DNA of 64,000 nucleotides from Pollenia angustigena (Eukaryota; Arthropoda; Insecta; Diptera; Polleniidae): NCBI GenBank assembly GCA_930367215.1, contig OV884059.1, positions 236,901,803 through 236,965,802 of the forward strand, in the 5' to 3' direction. This document shows positions 10,623 to 22,041 of this stretch, piece after piece (the first letter of the stretch is position 1; each line of letters starts with the position of its first letter). The notes under the pieces were generated by a model. It was given only the letters and a program-made list of their open reading frames with translations, made no database searches and had not been told where the DNA came from. The translations under genes were made by a program, and so were the position numbers.

Positions 10623-12844
10623 AAAACTTAAATTATAAATGATTCTAAATGCGACGAACGTTTGTATAAAATAGTTGTTTGATTTTTTATTTTATTTTTA
10701 GATTTTTGATTTGGTGAATTTATTTCTACAAATTGCTAGATAAAAAAGCATTAATAAATGGTTAGTTTTGGTGTAATGAAATACATATTTTTAATAACTT
10801 TTTTATAATACATATTTAGTTAGTTTTTATCTACACAAAAGAGAATATTGCATAATTAAAATACATACATGCACTATTTTAGATTATGGTCAGTTTTTCA
10901 AAAGTATTGTTTTCATTGCAGAAATGAATTTTTTATATCTAGTTTTTAATTAAAATAATGTATTTTTTTATCAATTAAGTCAAAAATACGTTTAGTAGTA
11001 ATCCTAATTTGAATATATTTTCATTAATTTAAAATAATTTTTTTTTTGTTAATTAAACGTTTTTGACTTTTTTTACTTTCCCATCGATCCTATAAGGAGC
11101 ATGGGGACATACTTATAATAGTAGGGATTATCTTTAAAAAAAAGTGACTTTTGTAATAAAACTATATTTTTGAATTTTTATTTTGTTATTTTAAAATATG
11201 TTTTGTAAAAAAGCACAAAGAAAAGTGTTAAGAAATGCCTGACGAGGTTTCAGGGAAATTATGACATTTAAAAAAAAAATAAAAAATTAAATAGTTCTAC
11301 ATGTCACAGAGTTTAATGCTTTAAGCCGCTATTAGCTAAAAAGATAAAAAAATACACAAAACTTATTCTGTTATTAAGTTATCAGCATTTCAACTTTAAA
11401 AATTGACTAGGTTCGGTTAGGTTCCATTGGCGGCCGTGATCAAGCACAGCTCACGTGGGTCCATTAATTCGCTTCCGTTGTGTTACCATGTCACACCGTC
11501 TCCCATAGGTCCCATGTTATCTGACTGCTAGGGACCAAAGTTGCATGTTCAGAAGGACGGCTCTAGTGGTAAACCTTCAACATGCAACAAAAGCCTATGT
11601 ATTGCCTCCTCGTGGTGGTCCCTGGAAACATCTCTTTGAGATGGCCAAAATACAGGGCTCTAGCCGAGGCTGGCTGGGAAATGGTAGAGCGAATTCCAAA
11701 AGTCTAGTGCCCTTGAATTTATTCAATGGCGTGAAGTATTGACCATAGTACTTGAGGTTATATGGTTCGCCTGTGCTGATCATTTGTTGAGGTATCAGTT
11801 TACGTTACCACTCGTAGTGGGGACTCTTGTAATGTCAAGGTATTTGAAGCAGAAAGCCAAATTTTTTGCCAAGTAACACTTTTTGTGAAGGAAAAGTACG
11901 TCGACGTTGTAGACGCGTGGTTTGTGAGAAGGATGTTTGATGGTAGCAGGACGAAGGATGAGAAGGATGTTTGATGGTGGCAAGAAGTGTCAGAAGTGGT
12001 GCAGTGTACGTCTATTGTGTGTTGATAAGTAAGATGAGGAATTATTCGGTAGTGCCGAATTTGGACATCGGAAGGGAAAGTCTGGAAGTCTTCACACATT
12101 GGATGTGCACTACACGGTTAAGTGGGCATTTGATGAGTTCTGACTAGTAGCACGACTCTTAGTAGAGTAGTGCAAATGGTTGCGCCCTAGGCCATGTGCT
12201 CTAAAAGAGAGTGTGAAAATCCTTATGCATTGAATGTTGCACTGCACGAGTTTTATGAAGGCCAATTGGACAAGTCTGGGTGGAAAGGTTTTTAGCGTAG
12301 ATATCTCTAAGATGGGATAATTACACCACTCTGTTACGGTTGTTTCTGTGTGCCCTTACACAGCGCAAGCCCGAGGGAGAGGTTAGATAAGAACTTTCGT
12401 CGGTACCCGTTACACTCCTTTTCAAAAATTAGTCCAAAAATAAGATCTTGGTTGTAGCAGGTTTCCTTCACAAAAGATTAGTGTTGCTGAACAAAGACTA
12501 GGCTTTTTGGTTCAAAATGCTTTTCTTACAATTGATGTCGGTAAACTGATTACACGAGGTGGCTGATGGTGTTACCCAAACTAACGCGGGTAGATGTTTT
12601 CCAAATTGCAATTGGAACTAGTGGAGTGGTTCGGTTGCGAGGAGGAGACATCTGTGTCCTGTTACTATTTTACAGGAGCTGTTGACAGAAAACACGCAGC
12701 AAGAGATTAGATATTGCAAGATATGCGAGACTTTGTCAAACTCTGTACATCGACATTTAGTGTAAAATGTAAAAAACTCAGTGGCTAAGACCCACCATGC
12801 AATAACGTCATAGTACAGGTATGCATGTAAAACATGGACATTTA
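10623..12844. other. no gene recognised; AT-rich then GC-richer
   Basis: 10623-11400 is AT-rich with nothing recognisable. 11400-12844 is clearly less AT-rich, begins with GGTTCGGTTAGGTTCC, and has only short frames without known motifs. It lies downstream, on the minus strand, of the LINE coding relic at 12845-13660. Part may be that LINE's 3' region, but I see no direct proof. Confidence 0.4.
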
Positions 12845-13660
12845 TCTGACTGCTAGTATTCCCATGCATCCATCCGGTCGATTCAATAAAGGAGTGGATC
12901 CTGTTTACATCAACAACAGAGAGACAAGTGTTGTCCGCCAGGGCTCTTCGACCAAATATTTTAAGTCTTAAATCTCCGAATGCCGGGTAATTACAGGAAC
13001 GATGTTCCGTTTACTCTTCCTCCTCCTCGTCGCCGCAACTTCTACACAAGTCATTATAAGGGAGCCCCAGCCTCTGGGCATGCCTCCTAATGGGCCAGTG
13101 GCCAGTTATAACCGCAATTAGGTTTCTTAGATGATGTCTGTACAGCTTTAATGCCCGCCGTGTCCATTTTTCATCTATGATAGGCCAGATTTTCCTGGTT
13201 TCCCCACAGGTAGTTTCATCGTGCAACCCTCTGACTGGCAATAAGATGAAAACTATAAGTTGCTTACTCCTTGGGAGTGAAGCATCTACATTATATGGTG
13301 ATTCAAGGTGGTGCCTGCATACGCCAACGAATCCGCCATGCAGTTTCCCTGTATGTCCCCGTATCCGGGGACCCAATTAAGGGTGACCAGTAAATATCTC
13401 GCTATCTCCCCCAGAGACATCCGGCTTTCTCGGACAATTCTCGATGTGATTAACACATTCTCCAGGGATCTGATGGCCGCCTTGCTATAGGTAATAATGT
13501 GAATATCCCTTCCAGATATTTCACCGTACCGGATCCGTCTCGCGGCTGTGTGGATGGCCATTATCTCGGCCTGGATGACACTGCAGTCGTCCGGTAGCCT
13601 TATAGGAATGCTTCAGTTCAGCTACTCGGAGTATATGTCAGAACCGACACCATATATACA
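12845..13660 (-). pseudogene. LINE ORF2 C-terminus: RNase H and tail, broken
   Basis: Read on the minus strand. An RNase H domain starts near 13650 (CSVIQAEIMAIHTAA, with the acidic QAE), continues through TYSKAAIRSLEN and ends with LNWVPGYGDIQGNCMADSLA, which is the usual 'WVPGH..I.GNE.AD.LA' block. After a frameshift near 13290 the post-RNase H tail follows: GHWPIRRHAQRLG, CRSCGDEEEEE (stop), TEHRSCNYPAFGDLRLK and VDVNRIHSFIESTGWM. This layout occurs in RNase H-bearing LINEs (I, LOA or R1-like groups). It differs from the LINE at 0.6-2.9 kb. Confidence 0.75.
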
Positions 13661-13980
13661 TTCCTTGGGTTAATTCCCCAGTTTAGGCCAATGGACCTTT
13701 TGCAGCAATATAATGCAGTTGCCGCCTTATTATTATTGACTAAGAATTTCATAACTATAAGCAAATACTGAGAAAGTAAATTTTGGACCACCCTGTTCTC
13801 AATGAAATAGTGGAAAAAGGGTAAATATTTTTTGGCTCAAGAGGCTTACTCGTATTTATTATCATATGAATAAAATAATTTTAAGATTAGAGAACATAAA
13901 AAAATAGTTTTGGCCGCCTTTTCAAAATATGTACCAGTGTGCTGGGCATAGAACTGTTACGTTACGACACCAAGCAATTA

Positions 13981-14112
13981 CAGCCAGTCCCACGATGTCA
14001 CACGTTAACGTTCGCATAGAAAATAACATTTAAAACAAAAACAATTTCTAATTTTTGTTTTAAATGTAATTTTCTATGCGAACGTTAACGTGTGACATCG
14101 TGGGATTGGCTG
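13981..14112. mobile_element. 132-bp foldback MITE with TTA duplication
   Basis: Almost the whole element is one palindrome: CAGCCAGTCCCACGATGTCA pairs with the inverted right arm. Arms continue through ACGTTAACGTTCGCATAGAAAA. TTA flanks both sides (13978-13980 and 14113-14115), as in PIF/Harbinger elements. The motif CGATGTCAC..CG..ACGTTCGCA is shared with the 141-bp palindromes in the tandem array at 29416, 32810 and 36208. Confidence 0.85.
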
Positions 14113-15023
14113 TTAATCTTCTATTTTAGACCCATGTTGTTCAAGTTTTTCCCCTATTTCAAATTTAAATAAAAAATAAATTATTCTTTGAGAAACAATG
14201 TAAAATGCTTGGTGTTCATTCCACCTATGGTGAATGGAATAATAACTACCGTTTTCTTCCCAAGATAATGATTTTGGCACAGTTCCATAAAGCTAGAAGG
14301 ACTAAATTTGGTACAGGCATTTCCTAAATTTAGAGAGTTTAAACTATTAAAAATGGGATTCCAGTTTTGATTACAGAAACAAACCTATTATACATATACA
14401 TTAGGGTGTCCCAAAATTTTTTTTTGTCAGAGGCTCAAGCATAATTTGAAAGCTTATAGGTTCCAATATTTTTGAATTTTTTTTTAGATTTTTAGGAAGA
14501 GGTTTAGAGGTCGCGCAAATCAATTCTTTGTTAAAAATCTGGTTTTTCGGCCTTTTTTCAAACTTAACTCGTAACTTTGTCAATAACCACGTTCATTTAA
14601 TTTTTTGACCGAATATTTCTAAAGAAAATTTCCCAAACTTTATTTCCATATGCAAAAACTTTAAGTTCGGGCAACATTTTTGTCCATTACGATTCCACAT
14701 ATTAAGTTCTTTTGTAATTTTTTAACAAATTCTGTAAAAAACGGTTTATTACTTTTCAAATTTATATGAAAGGTATAAAAACTAGTGACGCGATTTTGAA
14801 TACCGATAAGTTCTAAACAATTAAGGAAAACAAAAATGGAATTTTGTCCTACAGTTTCCGAGTTACACTATTTTTATAGTTTGTACCTTAAAAATGGTGA
14901 TACTTTTTTCGTTATAATTATTGTATATTTCCATTAATTTTTATAGTTACGTTTTAACTGTCATTAACTTCTGACATTTATTGATCTAAACCGTTACACG
15001 CTGTCATTTTCACTTTCTATTTT

Positions 15024-16470
15024 ATGTGTGCTCCAGGAGCTATCAATCGGGCTCGCTGGATAATGAAAATAATCTATTCTTTGAAAATATGCCTTTTCCG
15101 AAACCAGTTGCAATCTTATGTAGACAAATCAAGAGTTGATGCCTTGCTTGAATTTAGTTCATTTATTTTAAGAATAAATATCAAATATTGGTACATCTGC
15201 CAGTGCCCTCGATACGCTCCTCTCAATGATCTGAGCCTATTAAAGGAGCCTATTGGATAGTTATACAATTATTAATAAAGCAGTTGTAAAAGCCTCGCTT
15301 AAAACTTTTCTAGGTCATCAGTGGTACTTAACTCCAAAATTGGCTGCCTCAGCGTTTTTTGATAAACGTATCGACACCAAAACTTTGCACTTAATGACAA
15401 AAAAACTTGCAGATACTCCATGCAGCGATTATGAAGTAGCAAATGTAACTTTAAAGCTGCGTTCACAATCAAAAAAACATTTTCACTTGGGTGTTCATAA
15501 TAGAGCAACAATTTCTTTTGTTACTACACACATTTTGCATCAAGAAACCGTATGCAAATTTTAGCCACAAAAATATTATACATTTATTTTTATTTTTGTA
15601 AAAATTTCGTTAAAATTTTCATTCAAAACTAAATAAAATTTTTTAAACGTCAGAAACAATTTCATACAAATTGTTGCTGAAGTTCTAGTTGACTCAACTT
15701 AAAGCTTAAAGCTACGTTCAGAATCAAAAAAACAATTTCGTTTTTTCTTCTATCTTTTTTCTTCCCAAAGTATTTCATATATTTTCCATTCAATTTTAAA
15801 ACAAAAATGTAACTAAAATTTTTTTAAAAATGTAACTAAAGTTGAGTCAACTAGAACTTCAGCAACAATTTGTATGAAATTGTTTCTGACGTTTAAAATA
15901 ATTTTATTTAGTTTTGAATGAAAAGTTTTACAAAATGCTTACAAAAATAAAAATAAATACATACTATTGTTGTGGCTAAAATTTGCAAACGGTTTCTTGA
16001 TGCAAAATGTGTTTAGTTACAAAAGAAATTGTTGCTCTATTATGAACACCAAGCGAAAATGTTTTTTTGATTGTGAACCCAGCTTTACAGAAGAAAACTT
16101 AAGAAATAAAGAAATTCAACAATTCGTTTCAAAAGCCAGTCTAACTTTTTTTGAAGCTTGCAATATTTCAATAGATTTTTTAAAAATAGATCCACAGAAT
16201 TGGAAAGCCAACAAGTCATTTCAAGAGGCAAAGAAAAAAGTTCAACAATTACAAGCAGAAAATGATGTGGCAGAACGAGGTGTGGCTTTGGCTAATACTT
16301 ATATTAATGTCACAACTTCTGAAACTGATTACCAGAATTGATTGCAAGGTATATAACTACATCGCAAGAACCGCAATAAATGATTTTTCACAGAGCAAAA
16401 GAAAAGTTTTTTTTGTTGATTGGGTAAGATTGGTGAACTGGCAAACAGCTTATAATAACATATACTGGGT
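15024..16470 (+). pseudogene. transposon-encoded protein remnant (copy B), family unassigned
   Basis: Blocks in order: MCAPGAINRARWIMKIIYSL (from 15024), LPLNDLS-like sequence before 15250, LDSYTIINKAVVKASLKTF, LGHQWYLTPKLAASAFF, RIDTKTLHLMTKKLADT and CSDYEVANVTL. A 632-bp insertion breaks the frame there. After it come TEENLRNKEIQQFVSKA, LTFFEACNISIDFLKIDPQN, WKANKSFQEAKKKVQQLQ and NDVAERGVALANTYIN. It is better preserved than copy A and useful for building a consensus. There is a frameshift near 15250 and stops after 16340. Function inferred only as transposase-like. Confidence 0.6.
15454..16085. mobile_element. 632-bp foldback insertion nested in copy B
   Basis: The two arms, each over 200 bp, are near-identical inverted copies: left AAGCTGCGTTCACAATCAAA, inverted right AAGCTGGGTTCACAATCAAA. 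Both run inward to a shared TTGAGTCAACTAGAACTTC block. TA flanks both sides (15452-15453 and 16086-16087), and copy A shows the empty site. A shorter internal AAAGCTACGTTCAGAATC block near 15710 repeats the terminus. The TA duplication suggests a Tc1/mariner-type mobiliser. Confidence 0.85.
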
Positions 16471-16897
16471 ATAAAGATAAAAACGGGTATAACTCAGGAA
16501 CGGTAAAAACAAGTTTAAAAATTGTTTATTCATATTAATAGGAATTAATTTGTCTTTCAAACTGCATCAATAGTTTTTTTTTTTGTTTTTATTTAAACTT
16601 AAAAAGTTGTAAAGCGTTATTACAAAATTTTTTTAAAAAATTACGAAAAATTGTAATTAAGGGTATCTAAATGAGTAAACTCATCACCAAAACTTATAAT
16701 TTTTTCACACAGGAATAAAGCTTGGATATTTTTCTTTAAAACTGTTTCCTCAGCAGTGAAGAAACTCGATGGTATTAATTATTTAAAGTTATTAAAAAAA
16801 AACCAAAAATACTTTACCCTATAAGCTTTTAAATTTTAATTGAGCACCTATGAAAATCAGAAAGAAAAATTTTTTTGGGACGCCGTAATATACATCA

Positions 16898-18345
16898 GTG
16901 TTGCTAGTGGAATTTCGAGAAAGATACATTTTAGTTTCCAAAAAGATACACTTTTTCCCATAAAGATACATTTAAAAAAAAAAAATTAAGTCCAATTTCA
17001 ACGTTTAACATTTATTAACATTACATTTTTATTTCATACTCCAGGGCTGCCAGATTTGACGATTTATCGTCATTTTGACGATTTTTGTTCCGAAATTAGC
17101 GAATTGCCGATTTGCTGATTTTTTTCTAAAAAGTGACGATTTTTCCCTTTTTCAAAGTCTGAATAAAACATTACATTTTCTGACAATTTTTTAATCTTGG
17201 AATATTTAACAGCCATGCCTTAACAAGAGCGAAAGGCGGAACGTTTTCTTTCGCTTAGCATTTATGCTGATATGCCATACCAAAGCAAGAGCGTCAACTT
17301 TGTGTCACGAACAGTAGTGATAGCTTTTTTGTTTAATAAAACCCACAAATTATAAATAAAAATAGCGATTAAAACGTTAGATTGACCAAAAATTAGCTAA
17401 ATTGTCATTATTAATTAGCAATAGCGGCAGACTTTACTATTAAATGAGCTGTCAAAATCGGGTTTTACAATTGCAAAGCGTGCCGCTTTTGTTTAGGTAC
17501 GGCTGTAATATGCAAGTCTTAAGAAAATCTTTGATTATTTTCAGAGTACTAAAACAACAACTTTGTTTATCTTTCTTCAAATCATCATCGAATGAACCTT
17601 TTACGACTCTCTGTATAAATCATATTTTCAACCATTATACGGCGAGCATTTCACGATTTGCAAGAGAATATCAACATGAGTCTCAAACGATTCTTGACAT
17701 GAAAGTCTTGTTAGATTATCTTTACCCATGTCTTAAACGATTCCCACAACGATTTAAGGAGCGTCTTTCGATTTTTCGAAACGATAAAGACGATTTTTTT
17801 ATTTTTTCTCAGGAAACTGAAGATTTTCTCACAAATTTATCTGGCAGCCCTGATGATATCATATAAATTCATTTTTATATTTATTTAAGTCATAAATATT
17901 AGGAATGTGATTTAAAAAAAAAAACAAAAAATAAGCAAACGTTAAAATTAATTATATGTAACTATCTTTGGATGTTATCGAAACAAATTCATTTTTGTAA
18001 AAATCAATATACGAGTTTAGTCGTTAATACTAAGATTATATCAAAATGTTCATATAACTTTCCTGAAAATAAAAGATGTTCATTTTTCCTCCGAACAACT
18101 TCGCACTACTTTTATTCCTCAATTTAGGTGAAGCGTATGTTGAAACTTCCTTAATGTTTTCTTTCACCATTATGAAAGCTGCTATTGTATAAGTATTGAT
18201 TCGGTTACGATGATCAGTCTTAGTAAGTTTTAGTACATTTTGCATACAGATTCAAAAGATACGAAAAATGTCCGGATTATACATGGTACGTGAAGCCATC
18301 AAAAGATACGAAAAATGTATCTTTCGTATCCAAATGGCAACACTG
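16898..18345. mobile_element. 1.45-kb hAT-type element CAGTGTTGC...GCAACACTG
   Basis: The termini CAGTGTTGC and GCAACACTG are exact inverses. Subterminal AAAGATACATTTT blocks on the left mirror AAAATGTATCTTTCGTATC on the right. The 8-bp duplication ATATACAT lies at 16890-16897 and 18346-18353. The left duplication is also the right duplication of copy B, so the two elements share a target. No transposase was seen. A second TIR element is nested at 17042-17852. Confidence 0.85.
17042..17852. mobile_element. 811-bp hAT-type element CAGGGCTGCCAGAT, nested
   Basis: CAGGGCTGCCAGAT at the left and ATCTGGCAGCCCTG at the right are exact inverses. Both ends are rich in TGACGATTT/AAACGAT words. Flanking 8-mers (TCATACTC and ATGATATC) match only in part, so the duplication has decayed or the flank was altered. 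The open frame 17444-17866 runs out through the right terminus and matches no transposase. Confidence 0.75.
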
Positions 18346-18353
18346 ATATACAT

Positions 18354-19756
18354 GTATATTTTTTTTATTTTTTTTTACATATTTATCAAAAGATATTTAA
18401 AATTTCGTCTTAACTGTTGTTATTCAAGCAAATTCTAATGGTTTAAAAAAAGCTAAAATAACATGCTAATAGCATTAAATCAAAGGTCTCCTTAGAGTTA
18501 ATAACCTAATTAAAATGTTCGTTTAAACTACATGTCAAAAGGGCATAATAAAAAACCAATTTTATTTAATTTAAATAATGTGAACCATAGAAAACCACTA
18601 GAATAGAAAGTGAGAGAAAAACTTAACTTAGGGGTGAGAAAAAACTTAATTCTGTGAATGTGTTAGTAGGGCATGTGTTTATTTTCTTGTTGTAATTTTA
18701 CTCGTACGAAATTTTGGAAGAAATTTTATTTTATTCTTTTTAAAGCATTGATGTTCAAAAATGTTTTGCATATGTATTATGAGAGAGTTTCAAAATACAG
18801 AGATACGCAAAACTAAACGCACAAATTTTATTTAAATTTAATACAAATAAATTGTTTTGATTGTAAAATATTTATAATAATACCGTCCAACTAAATTTTC
18901 TATTTTTTAAATTGACTTTTAAAATTTTAACTTTTAAAAACTTTTAAACAAACAGTAAGAATTGGAAATTTTTAAATATTACCATTAAAAAAAATTCAAT
19001 GTGAAGTGCGAGCTTGTTTAGAAATTAAAATTAAGAATTATATCTAAAAAAAACTCCACTAAATTCTTCTACATTTATGCTTTTATGACAATTTCGTAAA
19101 AACATTCAAATATTTTTTTAATTTTATTACTTATCTTACATACTGTATTTGAAATAAGATCAAATCATCTTCCGTACGTGTGCAACTAAATAAATGAGCG
19201 TAAAAAACAAAGGGGTGGGGCTTCTAAACAATTGTTTGCTTGAATGAACATCACTGTTTTAAAGACTCGCTATTCTAGTCGTTTCTCTATGTTATGAATT
19301 CTGAAATACGGCAAGTAGTTCGTTCCACTTAAAAAAAATAAAAATATACCTTCATGTGTAAAATCTTTTAAATTGTTTTGAATTTTGCATACAAAGTTTG
19401 ATTTGGTTCTCTCAAATGTATTAAAAAAAAACCAAAACAAAATCAAAAAACATTTGCTTTCGATCCCTTTCGCACTTTGCTTAAGCAAATTACAGTTTCA
19501 TAAAACTTAACAAAAAGTTTCTTTAAGTTCAAAATGGTTTGCGTCATAAGATTTACATGTATTCGCACATTTGCTTAAGCCAACTAAGCACATTTAGGTT
19601 GGGCCTTTAGTATTGTGATTGTTTTCTAGTACGAATTAATTAATGTTACGCTTAATATATCGTTGGTGTCATGCAGAAAGGCTCTAACCAACATAATTGC
19701 AAATTTACAGGAGAAGGTTAAAACATATATGAATGATATAATTTTAGTTATCCCAA

Positions 19757-19759
<3 letters not shown>
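18354..19759. other. gene-less AT-rich stretch
   Basis: No gene, no clear inverted-repeat element and no conserved motif seen on either strand. Confidence 0.4.

Positions 19760-19810
<51 letters not shown>
19760..19810. repeat. (AT)n microsatellite
   Basis: About 25 uninterrupted AT units. Confidence 0.95.
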
Positions 19811-19817
<7 letters not shown>

Positions 19818-19885
19818 AAATTACTCATAAATAAACAAAAATTAACATTAAAACCCTCAAATAAATTAGTTCTATGTACATATCG

Positions 19886-20114
19886 CACTGGTTCCTCCAA
19901 AGAGAGTCAACTCAAAATTACACATTTCACTTTTTTCTGGAAAACGATGGTATCCACTGTAAAAAAGTAAGGTAAATTTTTCAAGTATTTTGCCAAAAAA
20001 AAAAATAATTGTATCCCTGTTTGTGATATAAGAGTATATAAAAAAGAAAGTTTTTTGTCTCTACTGAAAATTTATAAATTTTGAGTTAACCCCCTTTAGA
20101 GGAACTACATAGTG
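19886..20114. mobile_element. 229-bp TIR MITE (CACT..GTTCCTC)
   Basis: Left end CACTGGTTCCTCCAAAG then GTCAACTCAAAAT. The inverted right end is CACTATGTAGTTCCTCTAAA then GTTAACTCAAAAT. The arms are about 35 bp, with a small gap on the left. The right terminus CACTATG resembles Transib termini, but I could not identify a target duplication. Confidence 0.6.
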
Positions 20115-22041
20115 TGATATATTCATCTACGAGAACATCAATTACACAATAGGAAATGTTCTCGGTAATGCGTAAACCAAATTTATTTCTAGAAATCTCC
20201 CACGAAAGATGACGTCAACACGTTTTTTTTTGTGCGGTTATGATGTATAAGAGCAAATATTTGGAATAACACTCCCAATGACGCGGTTGGGCTAACTAAA
20301 TTTGGTATCAAGATAGAATATTCTAGCGTGATAGTTAAACGTCATATTCTTTCTTGAATTTTGGGTCGGCAAGGGATAAAAAAGAAAAGAGAAAGCAAAA
20401 CTGTCTTTATTTCGCATTTCATAAAAAAGTAAATTTTGAAAATCGGTCTCTTAGGAATTAGAAGTCGGTAAAACATGGAATTTTGTTTACATTTTATTTA
20501 ACCTCATTTAAACTACAAAATTTGAAAGCTTATTTATTTTAAACTTAAAATATCAACAAACCACTGTGGGACGAATAACGAATCTAGGTGGACAAAATAT
20601 TTGTTGGTCAGTCTATATGATTGTGGGGCTGCTAAATTCGAAAAAAAAATAGTGAAAAAATTCTAGCGTAATTTTTTAAGGAAAACGATAGAGTTTCGCT
20701 ATTGCGAACTTCGGTAGTATTAAGTTTTCATAGAATATTAACAAATTCGCATTACCTTTTAATGTTTAAGTGATTTTTTAATTTAGAAAATTATTGAAAA
20801 ATCTCTTCATTTAAATTACAGGACGACTTTATTTAAAATGTTAAAAATAATATAAAGGAAAAACTTGTATAAACATAGTCAGTCATTCAAGCCGTGTTAA
20901 CAAATTTCGGAATTAAGGGGGTAATTTTGTTGTTCACTTCACCTTGCGTTGAGAAAATTTTCATATAAAATTTTTTGAATTTTCAAAATTACTATAAACA
21001 TTTAAAAGTTTTAAAGAGTTCATTAGATTACAAAGAAAGACTTCATTTTCCAAGAAATTAAATTCAAAATGTCGTAAATTTAACAACTTAAAAATTGATG
21101 AGGAATTTTCGAAAATCATTAAAAATGTTATTTCTATGTTGCAATGTAATAAAAGATTAAATAGAAAAATTAACCTCTTAATCGTTTTTAACAATTTTTG
21201 AAATTGAGTTTAAGTTTTTGAAATTACCAGAATTTCTTTTTAACATTCTTAGACTGGATTTTCAATATGACTTTTTTGCGTAAGAGGAACTGGCATGACT
21301 TCCGACACTCAAATTCATGCCTACTCGAAATCAAATTCATGCCTACTTAAACAATTTTGCAGAAAAAAAACTTAGTTTTTAAAAAAACTTTGATTCGAAT
21401 TTTTTATTTTAGTACTAAAAATATAAAATTGGAAACTCAGTTCGAAATTTCTAAATATTATAAATTTGTTCGAATTCAATATACAAATAAGCAAAATTGA
21501 GTTTGTAAGAACTAAAAGTTTTAGCGTTTTCTCAATAAAACATTTTAATTTAATATCTTAAATTTTATCTCTAGCCGAAGCCACTGCGTGTTTTTTAGTT
21601 TAAAAGAAACCTTTACCATATTTCTGATATAAATCATCAAGCGGGTCTGACAAAAATTTTAAAATATGATTATATTTTCGAAATTGAGAAAAATAATTAA
21701 AGAGTGGATTAAGACAGGGGCCACATTTGGGCATTCAATTCGATCGAAATTCCTGTTTAAATTGTTTTGTAATTTCCATCGATATAGAATAACATAATTT
21801 TTTTCCCAGATTAAATTAAGTTCTTAATTTCTACGCTCTCCTAACCTACTGTGTCATATCATACCATATTTGTAAATAAAATAACCCCGGCAGGCAAATA
21901 GAAACAAAATCTATCAGAGCTTTTAAGACTTTTGGATTCAGTGTCGTCAAAAATTGGGAACAAAATAACACAAACGTGGTCTGATGTTTGCCTAGACCAC
22001 TTTCTGTTAATCATTTCCTTTGTTTAATTTAAAATTCTAAT
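20115..22041. other. gene-less AT-rich stretch
   Basis: I see only short shadow frames and no motif. A small tandem (TCAAATTCATGCCTACT twice) occurs near 21310-21350. Confidence 0.4.

Larger units (their letters stand above)
14402..16889 (+). mobile_element. TIR DNA transposon 'TAGGGTGTCCC', copy B
   Basis: Left end TAGGGTGTCCCAAAA; right end TTTTGGGACGCCGTA, slightly degraded. The 8-bp duplication ATATACAT occurs at 14394-14401 and 16890-16897. It is 2,488 bp and lacks the MITE found in copy A, but carries its own foldback insertion at 15454-16085. The coding remnant is on the plus strand. The region just after the coding remnant (16470-16760) mirrors copy A closely. Confidence 0.9.

Noticed and set aside
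10356..10631. 91-codon open frame, hydrophobic
   Set aside because: It runs into the (ATGT)n microsatellite; hydrophobicity reflects T-rich DNA.
17444..17866. 140-codon open frame on the plus strand
   Set aside because: It crosses the right terminus of the nested hAT-type element (its last residues translate the inverted repeat) and matches no transposase or host motif.
19760..19810. AT run as a possible centromeric or replication element
   Set aside because: A simple microsatellite; nothing else supports a special role.
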